64,000 nt of DNA from Marsupella aquatica. Taxonomy: Eukaryota; Marchantiophyta. The notes below the pieces were generated by a model. It did not search any database. It had not been told where the DNA came from and saw nothing but the letters and a program-made list of their open reading frames with translations. The DNA is taken from positions 8,432,001-8,496,000 of the forward strand of contig OZ316894.1 in NCBI GenBank assembly GCA_973895155.1, in the 5' to 3' direction. Of the stretch, positions 55,235-64,000 are shown in pieces. Position numbers and translations under genes: made by a program. The stretch's first letter is position 1. Each line of letters starts with the position of its first letter.

Positions 55235-55268
55235 TGGTCATACTTCTCATTTGGTCCGTCATTGTGTT
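55235..55268 (-). repeat. Right terminal inverted repeat
   Basis: Minus strand AACACAATGACGGACCAAAT and onward, inverted match to 35056-35089. It is followed by CCTC (55269-55272), equal to the four bases before the left end. Confidence 0.85.
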
Positions 55269-55475
55269 CCTCTTGTCGCAACATTTACCAGCGCACAGTA
55301 CAACCTAAACCCAAGACATTGTCCTCAGCATGTCTGAACATCCTCAGCATCACTCTCGATGATCCTCTCCTCTCAATGCAGTGTAGCACAGCTTTGATTC
55401 CAATCAACCACAATCTATCAACATTGGGTGCAATGGCTCCCTAACTTGTTTCCAGGGAAATCATGAGCCTCGCCT

Positions 55476-55567
55476 CGCCTCCCATCAGCGATGCAGTGGG
55501 GTCCAGATAATGGGTACGCTTCGCCTCCCATGAGTGATGCAATGGGGTCCAAATAATGGGTACACAA
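55476..55567. repeat. Tandem duplication, 2 x 46 bp
   Basis: CGCCTCCCATCAGCGATGCA ... AATGGGTACGCTT at 55476-55521, repeated with a few changes at 55522-55567. Noncoding. Confidence 0.8.
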
Positions 55568-56460
55568 TAAGTTCTCCCTACCCTCACACCAACGTAGAGT
55601 TTTTCTGTTCTATAATCGGGTAAGGTGTCAGGCATGTGCAGTGCCAGCAAAGTCATACTAAACCCGGTCCCTCATAGGTTTGAGGTCCCACCAAGTCATT
55701 TTGGACTTTTTGGGACTTGTTAAGTCGGTAGCTTTCAAGCGAGACCCCACCAAGCAAATGCCTCGGATTCAACTTAGTTTGGGTTTCTTGAGTTTGATTT
55801 AGTCAGCCTAGTTAAAGTAGGCTAAAGGTAAGTTTGGCTTAAGACAAAGGTAGAGTATCATTCTATTTTCTCTCATGATTTGGAACACAATTTGAGCTCA
55901 AACTTTAGCTCTAGATTTCCTTTATCTCATAGCAAATTTTCAGCCTATTTGGTTTAAAGAGGGACAAAATGAAAAGCACCAAATCATAGTATTCATTAAA
56001 ACTAGAAATTTAAAAGTCCAGATTGTGATCCTCAAATTTACATTCTTGTCTCTAAAAAGTCCATTAATTTTGCTCCAAATAAACAATTTTGCAAGACTAA
56101 ATATACACTCTTTTTGGTTTAAAATTACACTTTTGCGCTCCAAAATTTGATTTTAATCAATTAATCATAATACAGAAAATATTGATATTAATTATATTTG
56201 AAATTAAATAGATAAGTGACACACATGTATCATTTGGTCAAAACTCATGATTAAATTCAAAGTGAGATTAATCATCTCATTTATCATAACATATATTCAA
56301 GGTTGGCTAGCCATAATGTCGATCCTACTCCAATGGTCAAGCTAGTATAAAGTCCAATGTAGTTCTATGACCTGTGAAATAGAAAAATGATTGCATGACT
56401 CCAATCTTGTGTCCTACAATGTACAGAAACATAATGATTAATCATCTAAAATTTCAAATT
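55568..56460. other. AT-rich stretch without a gene
   Basis: Nothing recognisable; long A/T tracts, no repeat borders and no domain in the short frames. Confidence 0.5.
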
Positions 56461-56587
56461 CTATGCCTCCATGAATATGTCTACATGACTGATTTGAACA
56501 AGTGAGTCGCTCTCCATTTGGGTCATATAGTCTGTCACGAGTGCAATGTCTTTGGGATAACGGTTTTTAAACTTAGAGGTGAGATCC

Positions 56588-57465
56588 CTAGTCTTTAGAA
56601 CTTCCCAGACAAATCGACGAGGGACCTGCATAAGACTCGCCCAAACAATTGTTGACCACAACTTTCATATCATCTTCGGTCAGGTTCTCAAATGTAGGGT
56701 AGGATTGTACCATATCCCTCACTTCCCAACATATCTCATCTCCAGTGACATCCAAGATGGTATACTCAATCTTGGAACGCCAAATCTTACTTCCCCACTT
56801 ATGGGAAAGTAAAGCATAGATTGCAGCATTACTTTCACGGTCATCATTTATATTAACAAATGACCAAAGTGGATTGTTGACAAATATATATTGTCGGATG
56901 TCATAAGCCTTCCACAATTTTCTAAGGAATGGCCAAAGTATCTCTGGTAGAAAAGTGTCACTCTCGGCAATGTGTGAGAAGGGAGTTGGGAACAAACCAC
57001 TATACTATGGATTTGCAAAAGCCTTCACTGGAGAGTCATCAATAAGTAGAGTGTTTGTATCATCATACTTGTCTCCAAAACGACTCCACACCACACGCAT
57101 ATTTGCTTTCCCATCTGCTACGTCCGGTCTTTTTATGCCAATATCAAAAGCATCTTCTTGTGTGAAAACAAATTTAAATTGCCTCCGCTCCTCTTCTTTG
57201 AAAATCAAATTCATCATTTCATTAGTTCTTGGCCTCCCCGCACAAGTCCACAATGCGACATCAAAACCTTTGAAAGCCACCTCCAAAAATTGGTGCAACC
57301 CTGGCCTTTCCACGTACATGAAATTGAATCCACCCCGTCTCCCCCAATGCACACCCACATAGTTGTTGTAGATCTTAACGGTCCCGAGATTTTTGTTTTG
57401 ACGCAATCCCAACAAATTTTGTTCAGGTCCAAAATCAAGAGTTTTCTTCTTATATCAGAGTGCAA
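56588..57465 (-). pseudogene. FCP1/NIF-like phosphatase domain, decayed
   Basis: Three frames together form one HAD-type FCP1 homology region. RRKLLILDLNK (57425-57460; the DxDx motif here is DLN, as in several plant FCP1-like proteins) leads into NLGTVKIYNNYVGVHWG, then VERPGLHQFLEVAFKGFDVA followed by LWTCAG, FVFTQEDAFDIG, and TLLIDDSPVKAFANP (the DD motif), then FLPEILWPFLRKLW. A frameshift lies at about 57415-57425, an in-frame stop between ANP and YSGLF at 57005, and the C-terminal frame ends at 56588. FCP1-like enzymes dephosphorylate RNA polymerase II tails and other proteins. It lies downstream of the methyltransferase-like gene on the same strand and may be part of the same transcript. 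Confidence 0.6.
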
Positions 57466-57791
57466 TTTAGGAGTGAAATCTGCAAAGATCCAAATGAATC
57501 AAAATTATATCTAAAAGCTAATAAAGAAGAACTTAGGATCAAACCTGGATCGACCCGACCTAATGGGGAAAACAAACATATCATTTTTGAATGTCAAAGC
57601 ATTTTGATATATCAATGTAGAAGTACCTTGCTCAAATGTTTTGTCTTGGACCAGGGTACCGCTTGCTGAAGGTAGACCAATAATATCCTTCAATGGAAGA
57701 GATGCTATGACAAAACTTTGGTCTGTCCTATATGATTTCCAAACATAATATTTTAGATTATTGTGAAAAATAGAAGAACGAAACCATAGTA

Positions 57792-58759
57792 TTAACCTCC
57801 ACTACTAAATGACCCATATTCATCTATCATTTTATCACCTAGATCACTTTGGATATCAGAATTGACGCCAATAGGAAGCTGCTCCACCAACGTTGGCGGC
57901 GCAAACACTGGACTCAATCTCAATTTGTCTATTATGTAATCAGGTTTGACCATTAACTTAGGCGCATCCTCCAATGTTTCTTTCAATCCAACTTTAGGTC
58001 CATTTCCCCAAATGAAATGAGTTGCATGACGAACTGTCTTCATATATCCTGTTCTACCTATCTCAGAACCAGACTTTTGAGACAAGCGTAATATTATGGG
58101 GCTTCCGCTTGACATCCTTGTGAAGACCAATTTATTTCCTGACGAACAAAATTGAGGAGACTCAGAACAAGTTGAAGCACCTGCCTCTTCAGCTTCAACA
58201 TTTGTTGTCTCTCCAAGTGGAAGGTTGTCTTCAATCGCTTGTGCAATACCAACTTGTGGGTCCGTGGTGGGTGTAGTGGCCCCAATATTCTGCCAACCTG
58301 CATCCAATGTGGACGATACCTGCGGTCTCTCGGGATGCAATTTTGATACTTCAGGGTTGAGAGGATTTGTTGGAGGGTCGCCCTCAGGGCGACCCGACAT
58401 CACTACGTCAAGTTGAGGTAGCCCTTCAACACCGTAGGTAGTAATGCCAACCATTTCTGTTGCTCGAGCATCCCAATTTCCGCCAAAATCCTCCTCTACC
58501 ATAGGACTTGAACCTCCATCATCATCCTGCAACTCACCATCCTCAAGGTCAACTCGCTGAGGGCCCAGTTGGGGGTTGTCCATAGGCCCGCAAAGAACAC
58601 TTAGATGAGCTCTACTAGGACCATGTACTCCCATCTGCTCTTTCATAAGGGAGGGAATCCTGTTGCACAAAACCCTTGCATATATGCTTGGGTGAAATGG
58701 TGTTCTTGCAAAGTGTCTGAATAGACAAAACAATCTCGGTATGCCAACAAGGCCACCTT
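57792..58759 (-). CDS. Acidic low-complexity exon after the methyltransferase-like region
   Basis: Opens after a 3' splice-site-like TTTTTTTTCAG at 58760-58770 with TGFEGGLVGIPRLFCLFRHF, then a long acidic and Pro/Gly-rich stretch without recognised domain, ending DEYGSFSSGG and a stop. The start GFEGGLVG could correspond to the FxGxG cofactor motif that follows the QKP block in beta-class methyltransferases, but this is weak. A type-D palindrome lies inside the coding part at 58375-58395. A further short frame (57511-57693) lies between this and the phosphatase region. Confidence 0.45.
58375..58395. repeat. Type-D palindrome within coding sequence
   Basis: GGGTCGCCC - TCA - GGGCGACCC, a perfect 9-bp stem around three bases. 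It is a variant of the intronic type-D sites at 61195-61318. Confidence 0.75.
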
Positions 58760-58829
58760 CAAAACCTGTCCTCCTGAAAAAAAATTGAGGACAATCTCCC
58801 CCTCACCGGAAAACATTCAATAATATTTT

Positions 58830-60410
58830 TGAGCATGTGTCGGGGTTTGGCATGCGGATTGACAAATCCTCCTCGACTTCTGACCATCTCAAACATTGGA
58901 GCTTGCCACAATAAATCTGCCATATCAAATGCTTTTCTCTTGCTTGTCAGCCTTCACTTCAATATTGAAATCACAGTCTACATCAGGGTGAAAACTAAAT
59001 TTTGAATTAAACTCCGACTTAAACAATTGATTCCAATCAAAATTGTCTTCACCTGTAATTCCAGCAAAAATAACTTGCTCAATAGCTCCTGTAAAAATTA
59101 AACCCTGCGGATTTGGGGGATCTTCCCGATCATAACTCCCGTATTCGACATGGATGGCCAAACGCTTTTCATGTCCTAATTTCCTTAGGGCACTCAAGAT
59201 GTTGGCTGGAAGTGGCCCTGGATGAGTAGTCATGACAACTACAATGGTTGTATTCCTTGGCAACTTCACAATATATTGGAGCAATACAAAAATTTCTGAA
59301 TCTGTCCATTCATGTTGTTGTGCCCTACTAAAATCAACAATTGCAAGTGGACACATTGGCGTCGCCTCTTCCAATAACTCTGGCGTGGTTGTCTTCATTA
59401 GATTCTCACTGAAGAATGTCAAGAAAGGCTCTGTTTGTGTGCGCCCAACTCCACCAAATTGTTTGCAGTACAACCCGTCTAATCTCACCATTAGACTTTG
59501 AGGGAAAGTCTCCTTCACAATGTTCTTCCTTAATAAACTGCTAAGGTAGACCTCCCCAGTTGCTCTTCGCAATTTTGTCATCTCAAGTTGAGATCCCAAG
59601 GCCGGCATGATGTTGACCACCGAAGCCCACGATGTCCCCCCGGGAAACTTCTCCTTGTGCTTCTCAACAAAGTACTCAACAATGACTTGCTTCAATTTAG
59701 TCATTACCTTGATGGTATGAGCCATATCTGGCATTGACACCAGATCCATCTTGTTGGAGGCATATTTCTTGAGAAGTGCTTTCTTCTCATAAACCGCGGT
59801 CAATATATCAATGATATCCTTAGGACTGATCTCCCCTTCAAAACATCTAAAAAGAGTTGGCGTGACCAACTTTAGTGGCTGTGGCCCACAATACTCTCCT
59901 GCGCCGTTAGGGAGCTTCCCTACCAACCAATCCCAACAAACTGTTTGCCATAAATGGAAAAGATTATCCTCAGCAAAGAGCAACCAAAAAATGGCTTTCA
60001 TCATTGATTTTGCTATCTCTAAGGCATGAGCCTGGTTGAACATCCGATACACAAAAACTGCAGAAGGTGGGAGAATACATTTAACCGGGATTTCAAAAAC
60101 CTCCCTGATTCCAAAAGTGTAGTATTGCGATGTTCCGCAAAGCTTTCTGCCCCTCCAATACATCTCGTTCCTCTGGTGCATCTATTGGGCATGTATCATC
60201 CTCCAGATCCAAGACCAACCTTGCTTTTGACGCTGACATGGGCTTTGATTTTCCAATCTTGGCCTTCTTCTTGGGCTTCTTGGCGGAGTCCTTATCTTTC
60301 TCCTTCAACACCGCCTTTTCTCCTCTAGTACTTCCTTCACTCCTTGGCTGTCTTTGCTTTCTCTTCTTCTGTGTTTCAGCCGGCGTCATTTCTTTGGCCT
60401 TCATCTTCAT
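58830..60410 (-). pseudogene. Methyltransferase-like gene with a degenerate catalytic motif
   Basis: A Lys-rich segment (60093-60410; KKPKKKAKIGKSKPMS) is joined through a frameshift near 60110-60125 to a long frame (to 58925). The C-terminal half aligns by eye with the methyltransferase exon at 42239: CPLAIVDFSRAQQHEWTDSE stands where TLAIADIPYGF stands there, followed by the same strand-helix order (IVVVMTTHPGPLPANIL) and, after another frameshift near 58925, FVNPHAKPRHMLKNIIECF in place of the NPYQKPIALADWF block. D-I-P-Y has become D-F-S-R, so catalysis is unlikely and a binding-only role is possible. The middle part (KLPNGAGEYCGPQPLKLVTP) is unassigned. Confidence 0.55.
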
Positions 60411-60422
60411 CTTCCCCTTACC

Positions 60423-61077
60423 TCAATGCTTTTCTTCCTTCTTCTTTTGAGTTGAAATCCACTTCATGCAAGCATCTTTGTCAAACTCGTCAGAGAAAAT
60501 AAAACTCTTATCAATTGCTTGCTCATATGAAAAGCGTGTTGTTTCAATCATCCGCTGGACAACCCATGTGTTAGGAAGATTTGTAAGGTCCGGATGATCA
60601 TGCATGTACCTCTTCACAGAGAGGAATCCAAAGACAACATCAACCCCATTCAATTTGAATTTTCCATGCCTCTCAAGAACATCCTCTGCAGTGAACCCAT
60701 CTGGAAGAAATCCCATTGAACAAATACTAGCCTCCAAGCGTGCTATCCACTCCACGTTGATAATTGAGGAGTACATCTTAATTCATTGGCAAGTAAAGTC
60801 TCATCCACTAAGATCTTTCTCTGGATTCAATAATGATTGTAACATTGCGGTTATCACTGCAATTTACAAGGACCATAGGGCCCAACGCAACTATCTTCTT
60901 GTCGTTCATTGTCTCAGCAGTGATTGCCTTGATACAAATCATCGACAAGTCATTCTCCATGATCCCTACTTCAAGTGCCCACAAAAATCCGGCCTTATCT
61001 TGTCCAGGGAAAATAAAGTCCTTGACATCCTCGTCCATAATATTTAACTCTAGGGATCCAAGTTGTTCTCTTGGCAA
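60423..61077 (-). CDS. Upstream exons of the methyltransferase-like gene
   Basis: Two frames: 60808-61077 (REQLGSLELNIMDEDVKDFI, GFLWALEVGIMENDLSMICI, NVTIIIESRERS) and 60423-60776 (NVEWIARLEASICSMGFLPD, VFGFLSVKRYMHDHPDLTNL, DKDACMKWISTQKKKEEKH). They probably belong to the gene starting at 61527, through introns. By position they would correspond to the ParB-like part of the fusion at 40297, but no clear GxHR-type motif is visible, so this is not claimed. Confidence 0.45.
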
Positions 61078-61194
61078 AACAAATTGAAACGAAACACATT
61101 AAAGCAAGAGATCTTGTGTGTCACCTCGCCCCTAGAGCGAGCTGGAGACAAGGTCTGCATCTGTTAGACAAAGTTTGAAACTAACATGTGGGTT

Positions 61195-61318
61195 GGGTCG
61201 CTCCTGGAGCGACCCTAGGAAAACTTAAATCAAGGTCCAACCAACAACAAAGTTGGGTCGCTCTTGGAGCGACCCATGACAAATTTGAGGCAAGATAGGG
61301 TCGCTCTAAGAGCGACCC
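61195..61318. repeat. Type-D palindromes in the first intron
   Basis: Three perfect sites of the form GGGTCGCTC-N3-GAGCGACCC at 61195-61215, 61255-61275 and 61298-61318 (centres CTG, TTG, TAA), plus a partial site CTCGCCCCTAGAGCGAG at 61125-61141. They lie between the first exon (61327-61527) and the next (to 61077), that is, in the probable first intron. Confidence 0.85.
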
Positions 61319-61326
61319 TTCGAAGA

Positions 61327-61527
61327 CTAACTAGCATCAATTGTTGAATAATACTTACATGGAATTGTGATATGAAATCCCTTTGAGGCGGCCAAAGCGG
61401 ATTCCACTGACAGCTTTAGTAAAGTGTCTTGAGAATCATACTCAAAGATTTTACTAGAATCAAAGTTCAGGGACTGCCTAGAACTAGAAGTGCTAGTAGA
61501 ATCATCAGAACTAGAGGAAGTGGCCAT
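61327..61527 (-). CDS. First exon of the methyltransferase-like gene
   Basis: ATG at 61527 gives MATSSSSDDSTSTSSSRQSL, a Ser-rich start followed by FDSSKIFEYDSQDTLLKLSV; it is open to 61327. Ser-rich first exons also open the transposase gene of the giant element (MASSIDESIYSSDASS). The exon end may be near 61335-61365, where the minus strand reads ATTCCATGTAAGT, a good 5' splice site. Upstream on the minus strand lie half-sites of the type-D palindrome. Confidence 0.5.
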   Translation of the reverse strand: MATSSSSDDSTSTSSSRQSLNFDSSKIFEYDSQDTLLKLSVESALAASKGFHITIPCKYYSTIDAS

Positions 61528-61603
61528 TGAAAAATGCCTGACAAACGTTTAGATGACACGTGGCAGCCTAGGATACAAGAACGCCTATAGTTGGACCACA
61601 CCA

Positions 61604-61695
61604 CGAAGCGAGGCTACAGAGCGAGGAAAAAAATCTACTATGAGTGAGGCAAAATCTATAGAGCGAGGCAAGAAAATCTACTATGAGCGAGGCAA
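61604..61695. repeat. Direct repeats with type-D half-sites upstream of the gene
   Basis: GAGCGAGG(C)AAGAAAATCTACTAT occurs three times with changes (61620, 61648, 61670). GAGCGAG is one arm of the type-D palindrome. A further direct repeat, CCACGGCCGATCGTACCTT, lies at 61813 and 61842. Confidence 0.6.
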
Positions 61696-62559
61696 GGAGG
61701 AGGGAAACCAGGGCAGCCGGGCAAGAAGACGATGGAGGAGGAGATGGATGCAAGAAGACAATGAGGCAAATGAGATACTGTCTTTGCCTTTTGCCTTCCT
61801 ATACCCTCATTGCCACGGCCGATCGTACCTTCGACCCCCAGCCACGGCCGATCGTACCTTTGCCTTACACAACCCTGCCACTTGCTCCCTTCCACGTGCC
61901 TGTGAACTCGCAACCCTCATAATGACCTAGTTGTACGGGTATCCATAGATTTTGAATAATGATGTGGTCGTACGGGTGTCCACAAAATGCCAATCAGAGT
62001 AATCAGACTTTCAGCCGCTCAATGTTGTGAACCCCTGAGAAACTTGGCTAAAGCCTGCTCACAAATGGTATAAAGCTCTATAGTTCCAATCATTTCTCTC
62101 TTTTGTATGGCGCGTGCGTTTCTGGTCATTGCTCACTCTCGGTCTCGCCCTTCGGCCCTTGTCTATCTTGCTTCTATTCGATGACTGACTCGACTGACTT
62201 GGACATTTATGGTTACAAGAGTTTGTGCAAGGAAAGTCCTGTTTCAAGTACATTGCATTAGTTTTGGTGTCCTTGGTTGGCGACACGCCTTCTACAATCC
62301 TTAAGAGAGGTATTACTTCATCTACCATTCTCTTAATTTCTTGACAATGATATCCACCAAATATTTGGCCCTAGCTTTATCTTAATATATGGACCAAACT
62401 AAGCCCTAGATAATGTAGGGTTCCTAATTACACACTCGTCTACCCACATGTCTACACACTTCAATGGTCTAATTTAGCTTAATCATTCCCATGATTTATT
62501 CATTTCCATATTTTCTCTTTTCCTTCACAATTCTTGCTTCTCCAGGAGTGTGCTCGTCT

Positions 62560-62770
62560 TTTCTTGCTCTCCCCTTGCCTCGCTCCAAGAGCGTCATACA
62601 CTTACCTTTCATCAGGAGCATCCTGCCCTTTCTTTTCTCCAAGGGCATCCGCCCTCCATTGCCTCGCCCCTGGAGCGTCCCTCCATCGCCTCGCCCCTAG
62701 AGCATTGTCTCGGGGGAAAAATGTGGTTCTTGAGGAAGCACCGGGCCTATGGCTGCTAGTGTCAAGAGAG
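62560..62770 (+). pseudogene. Decayed region with degenerate type-D sites
   Basis: Degenerate palindromes CGCTCCAAGAGCG (62581-62593), CTCGCCCCTGGAGCGTC (about 62663-62679) and CTCGCCCCTAGAGC (about 62690-62703). After them the sequence GGAAAAATGTGGTTCTTGAG at 62715 resembles the last codons of the 198-aa gene (before 39167). This could be the remains of that gene and its intron. The similarity is weak. Confidence 0.35.
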
Positions 62771-62773
62771 AAC

Positions 62774-63218
62774 TTAAGTTAAGATCATGATTACTATTCT
62801 AGACTGGGTAGCAGACACCACAAGGAACGGTTCCGTGGATGAAAGCAAAACATCATAACCCTTTTCTCCATACCTACGGACTATTGCCTCCTTGGCAGCT
62901 ACCTTGGGTCGAGTTACAAAACGAATATCTCCCAACGAGAAAGAAACAGGAGGCTCATCGGAGGGAGGTTTGTTGAGATTCATCTCAATACAAGATAAAA
63001 ATTGTGCAAGCCCAATCCTGCCCGTAAACTACATAAGGGTATACAATTGGCTCTATTGAATTTAATACCGCAGTTGCAAATGCTTCTCCAAAGTGAAAAG
63101 TCATATGCTGGCACATTATCTCTTTTTGGAGTACATGAATTCTAATAAGGAAAGGATTAGGGAGAGGAAGAATAGGTACTGGTCTGGGCATTATCGTACT
63201 ATCAAATATTCCATCCAA
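62774..63218 (-). CDS. Two-ORF gene, copy 2 (family unknown)
   Basis: First frame 62985-63218: PRPVPILPLPNPFLIRIHVL ... FGEAFATAVLNSIEPIVY ... WACTIFILY, then TGA. Second frame 62774-62983: MNLNKPPSDEPPVSFSLGDI ... AIVRRYGEKGYDVLLSSTEP. The same offset (+1) and the same TAT-TGA junction occur as in copy 1 at 39171-39597. Conservation of both frames between two diverged copies shows that both are, or recently were, under selection. Function unknown. Confidence 0.6.
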
Positions 63219-63370
63219 CTAATTTTCATTCTAATGACAAGAGATAGAATCATTCAACAAAAAAATCATTCATTTCAAACAAATATCATGCATTGAGTTA
63301 ACTCTAAGTATATACATGCATATATTTATCTTAATAGGTTGATCTTCTCTTGAATGAAAATACTATCTGA

Positions 63371-63740
63371 AGGTCCAACTCATACAAAATACCTCTGGCC
63401 GAGCCGAAGCTCTAAGCAAGAGTGCATGAGTGGGTCTACTTCATAAGGATTTCACCCAAAAGGGAGCATATGATGTCAAGGCATTGTTGAGCACTTTCCA
63501 ACTCTTTAGAACTTAATAACCATCTCCTATCAAATGACAACAGTTTCTGAAGGTCCGACTCATACAAAATATCCCTGGCCGAGCCGAAGCTCTAAGCAAG
63601 AGTGCATGAGTGGGTCTACTTCATAAGGGTTATATTCATAGAAGAGATCATCAAGTCCAATGGATTTTTAAGACTTCACAACTTAGTTGATGAAAAATGG
63701 GGAGTGAAGGGAGAGAGCCCCTCTCCTCTTTATTTATAGT
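63371..63740 (-). promoter_or_regulatory. 5' region of two-ORF gene copy 2 with a direct repeat and TATA box
   Basis: A block of about 80 bp starting AGGTCC(A/G)ACTCATACAAAAT (with CTGGCCGAGCCGAAGCTC) occurs at 63371 and 63551, 180 bp apart. Minus-strand TATA box CTATAAATA at 63731-63739. The region around the TATA box (TATTTATAGTG.CA ... GTGTGCTAGTACTGT) is shared with 39816-39915, upstream of copy 1. Confidence 0.6.
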
Positions 63741-63834
63741 GCTCACACCTCAAGCACACGGATCAAGCATGGTACACGGATGGAAGCCATGTGTCACACA
63801 TCCAAGGCAAGTAAGTGTGCTAGTACTGTAGTTA

Positions 63835-64000
63835 CGTGAGTGGAGCAACTGTAGACAGTACACTGTAGCATGCACACTATAGATAGTACACTATAGCATG
63901 CATACTGTAGATCGTACATTGTAACATGCACACTGTAGATCGTACACTATAGCATGCACACTATAGATCATACACTGTAGCATGTACACTGTAGCATGCA
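63835..64000. repeat. 28-bp minisatellite upstream of two-ORF gene copy 2
   Basis: Units CATGCACACTATAG + ATAGTACACTATAG (14 + 14 bp) and variants, running to the end of the window. Same place as the 19-bp minisatellite of copy 1, but with unrelated sequence. Confidence 0.85.

Larger units (their letters stand above)
35056..55268. mobile_element. Giant TIR DNA transposon, 20.2 kb, with ParB-methyltransferase gene
   Basis: Borders come from a 34-bp terminal inverted repeat: left 35056-35089 starts AACACAGTGACGGACCAAAC, and the right end 55235-55268 reads AACACAATGACGGACCAAAT on the minus strand, with three mismatches overall. CCTC flanks both ends (35052-35055, 55269-55272). Inside: a Cys-rich ORF, an F-box-like ORF, a 198-aa ORF, a minus-strand two-ORF gene, a ParB-like/DNA-methyltransferase fusion, gypsy element 2 (nested), an Ulp1-like fragment and a minus-strand DUF7869-type transposase. 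Palindrome families fill the introns. Without the nested gypsy the element would be about 13 kb. All large genes carry at least one stop or frameshift, so this copy is probably dead. Whether every gene belongs to one element, or some came by nesting, is an inference from the TIR pair. Confidence 0.75.

Noticed and set aside
55476-55567. Extension of the giant element's right end beyond 55268
   Set aside because: The inverted repeat and CCTC border stop at 55268-55272 and the 46-bp repeat has no counterpart left of 35056.

Overview
The window looks like repeat-rich nuclear DNA of a land plant. Evidence: Ty1/copia and Ty3/gypsy polyproteins of plant type, a copia primer-binding site for initiator-Met tRNA, TATA boxes of TATAAATA type, GT-AG introns and a two-domain Dabb stress protein. 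The mix of elements would suit a seed-free plant (bryophyte or lycophyte), but the species cannot be fixed from the sequence alone. Almost everything here is mobile DNA at various stages of decay. The only ordinary host gene recognised is the Dabb gene at 1985-2716 (minus).

Layout. 1-12,094: the Dabb gene, tandem repeats, a solo copia-type LTR (6440-6785), a CACCGTGACAG-ended MITE (6925-7251) and three copies of an 8-bp-TSD (hAT-like) MITE family; a fourth copy lies at 22708-22984. 12,095-18,693: a full-length minus-strand Ty1/copia element with both LTRs, PBS, PPT and a 5-bp TSD, nested in an older element. 25,013-33,897: a decayed minus-strand Ty3/gypsy element with one long LTR. 33,898-34,860: a LINE fragment.

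35,056-55,268 is the most interesting object: a 20.2-kb element with 34-bp terminal inverted repeats (31/34 identical by eye) and a candidate 4-bp target duplication CCTC. It carries a small Cys-rich gene, an F-box-like gene, an unknown 198-aa gene, a minus-strand two-ORF gene, a spliced gene fusing a ParB-like domain to a DNA N6/N4-methyltransferase-like domain, an Ulp1-like protease fragment and a minus-strand DUF7869-type (DDE) transposase gene. A second gypsy element (about 42,989-49,995) is nested in it. Introns of three of its plus-strand genes hold palindromes with the core GGGATAC-N3-GTATCCC, spaced almost exactly 88-90 bp apart. The transposase gene has its own related palindrome, TGGGATCCATGGATCCCA.

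55,269-64,000 holds a second, related set on the minus strand. It has a methyltransferase-like gene that has lost the DPPY-type motif, an FCP1/NIF-like phosphatase segment, and a second copy of the two-ORF gene. This set has a third, different palindrome (GGGTCGCTC-N3-GAGCGACCC) in an intron. My working reading is a family of large plant DNA transposons, each encoding ParB-methyltransferase-type proteins and carrying element-specific palindromic targets in its noncoding parts. This could be a self-recognition or anti-silencing system, comparable in logic to VANC and its motifs in VANDAL transposons or to ParB and parS. Both copies here carry stops or frameshifts.
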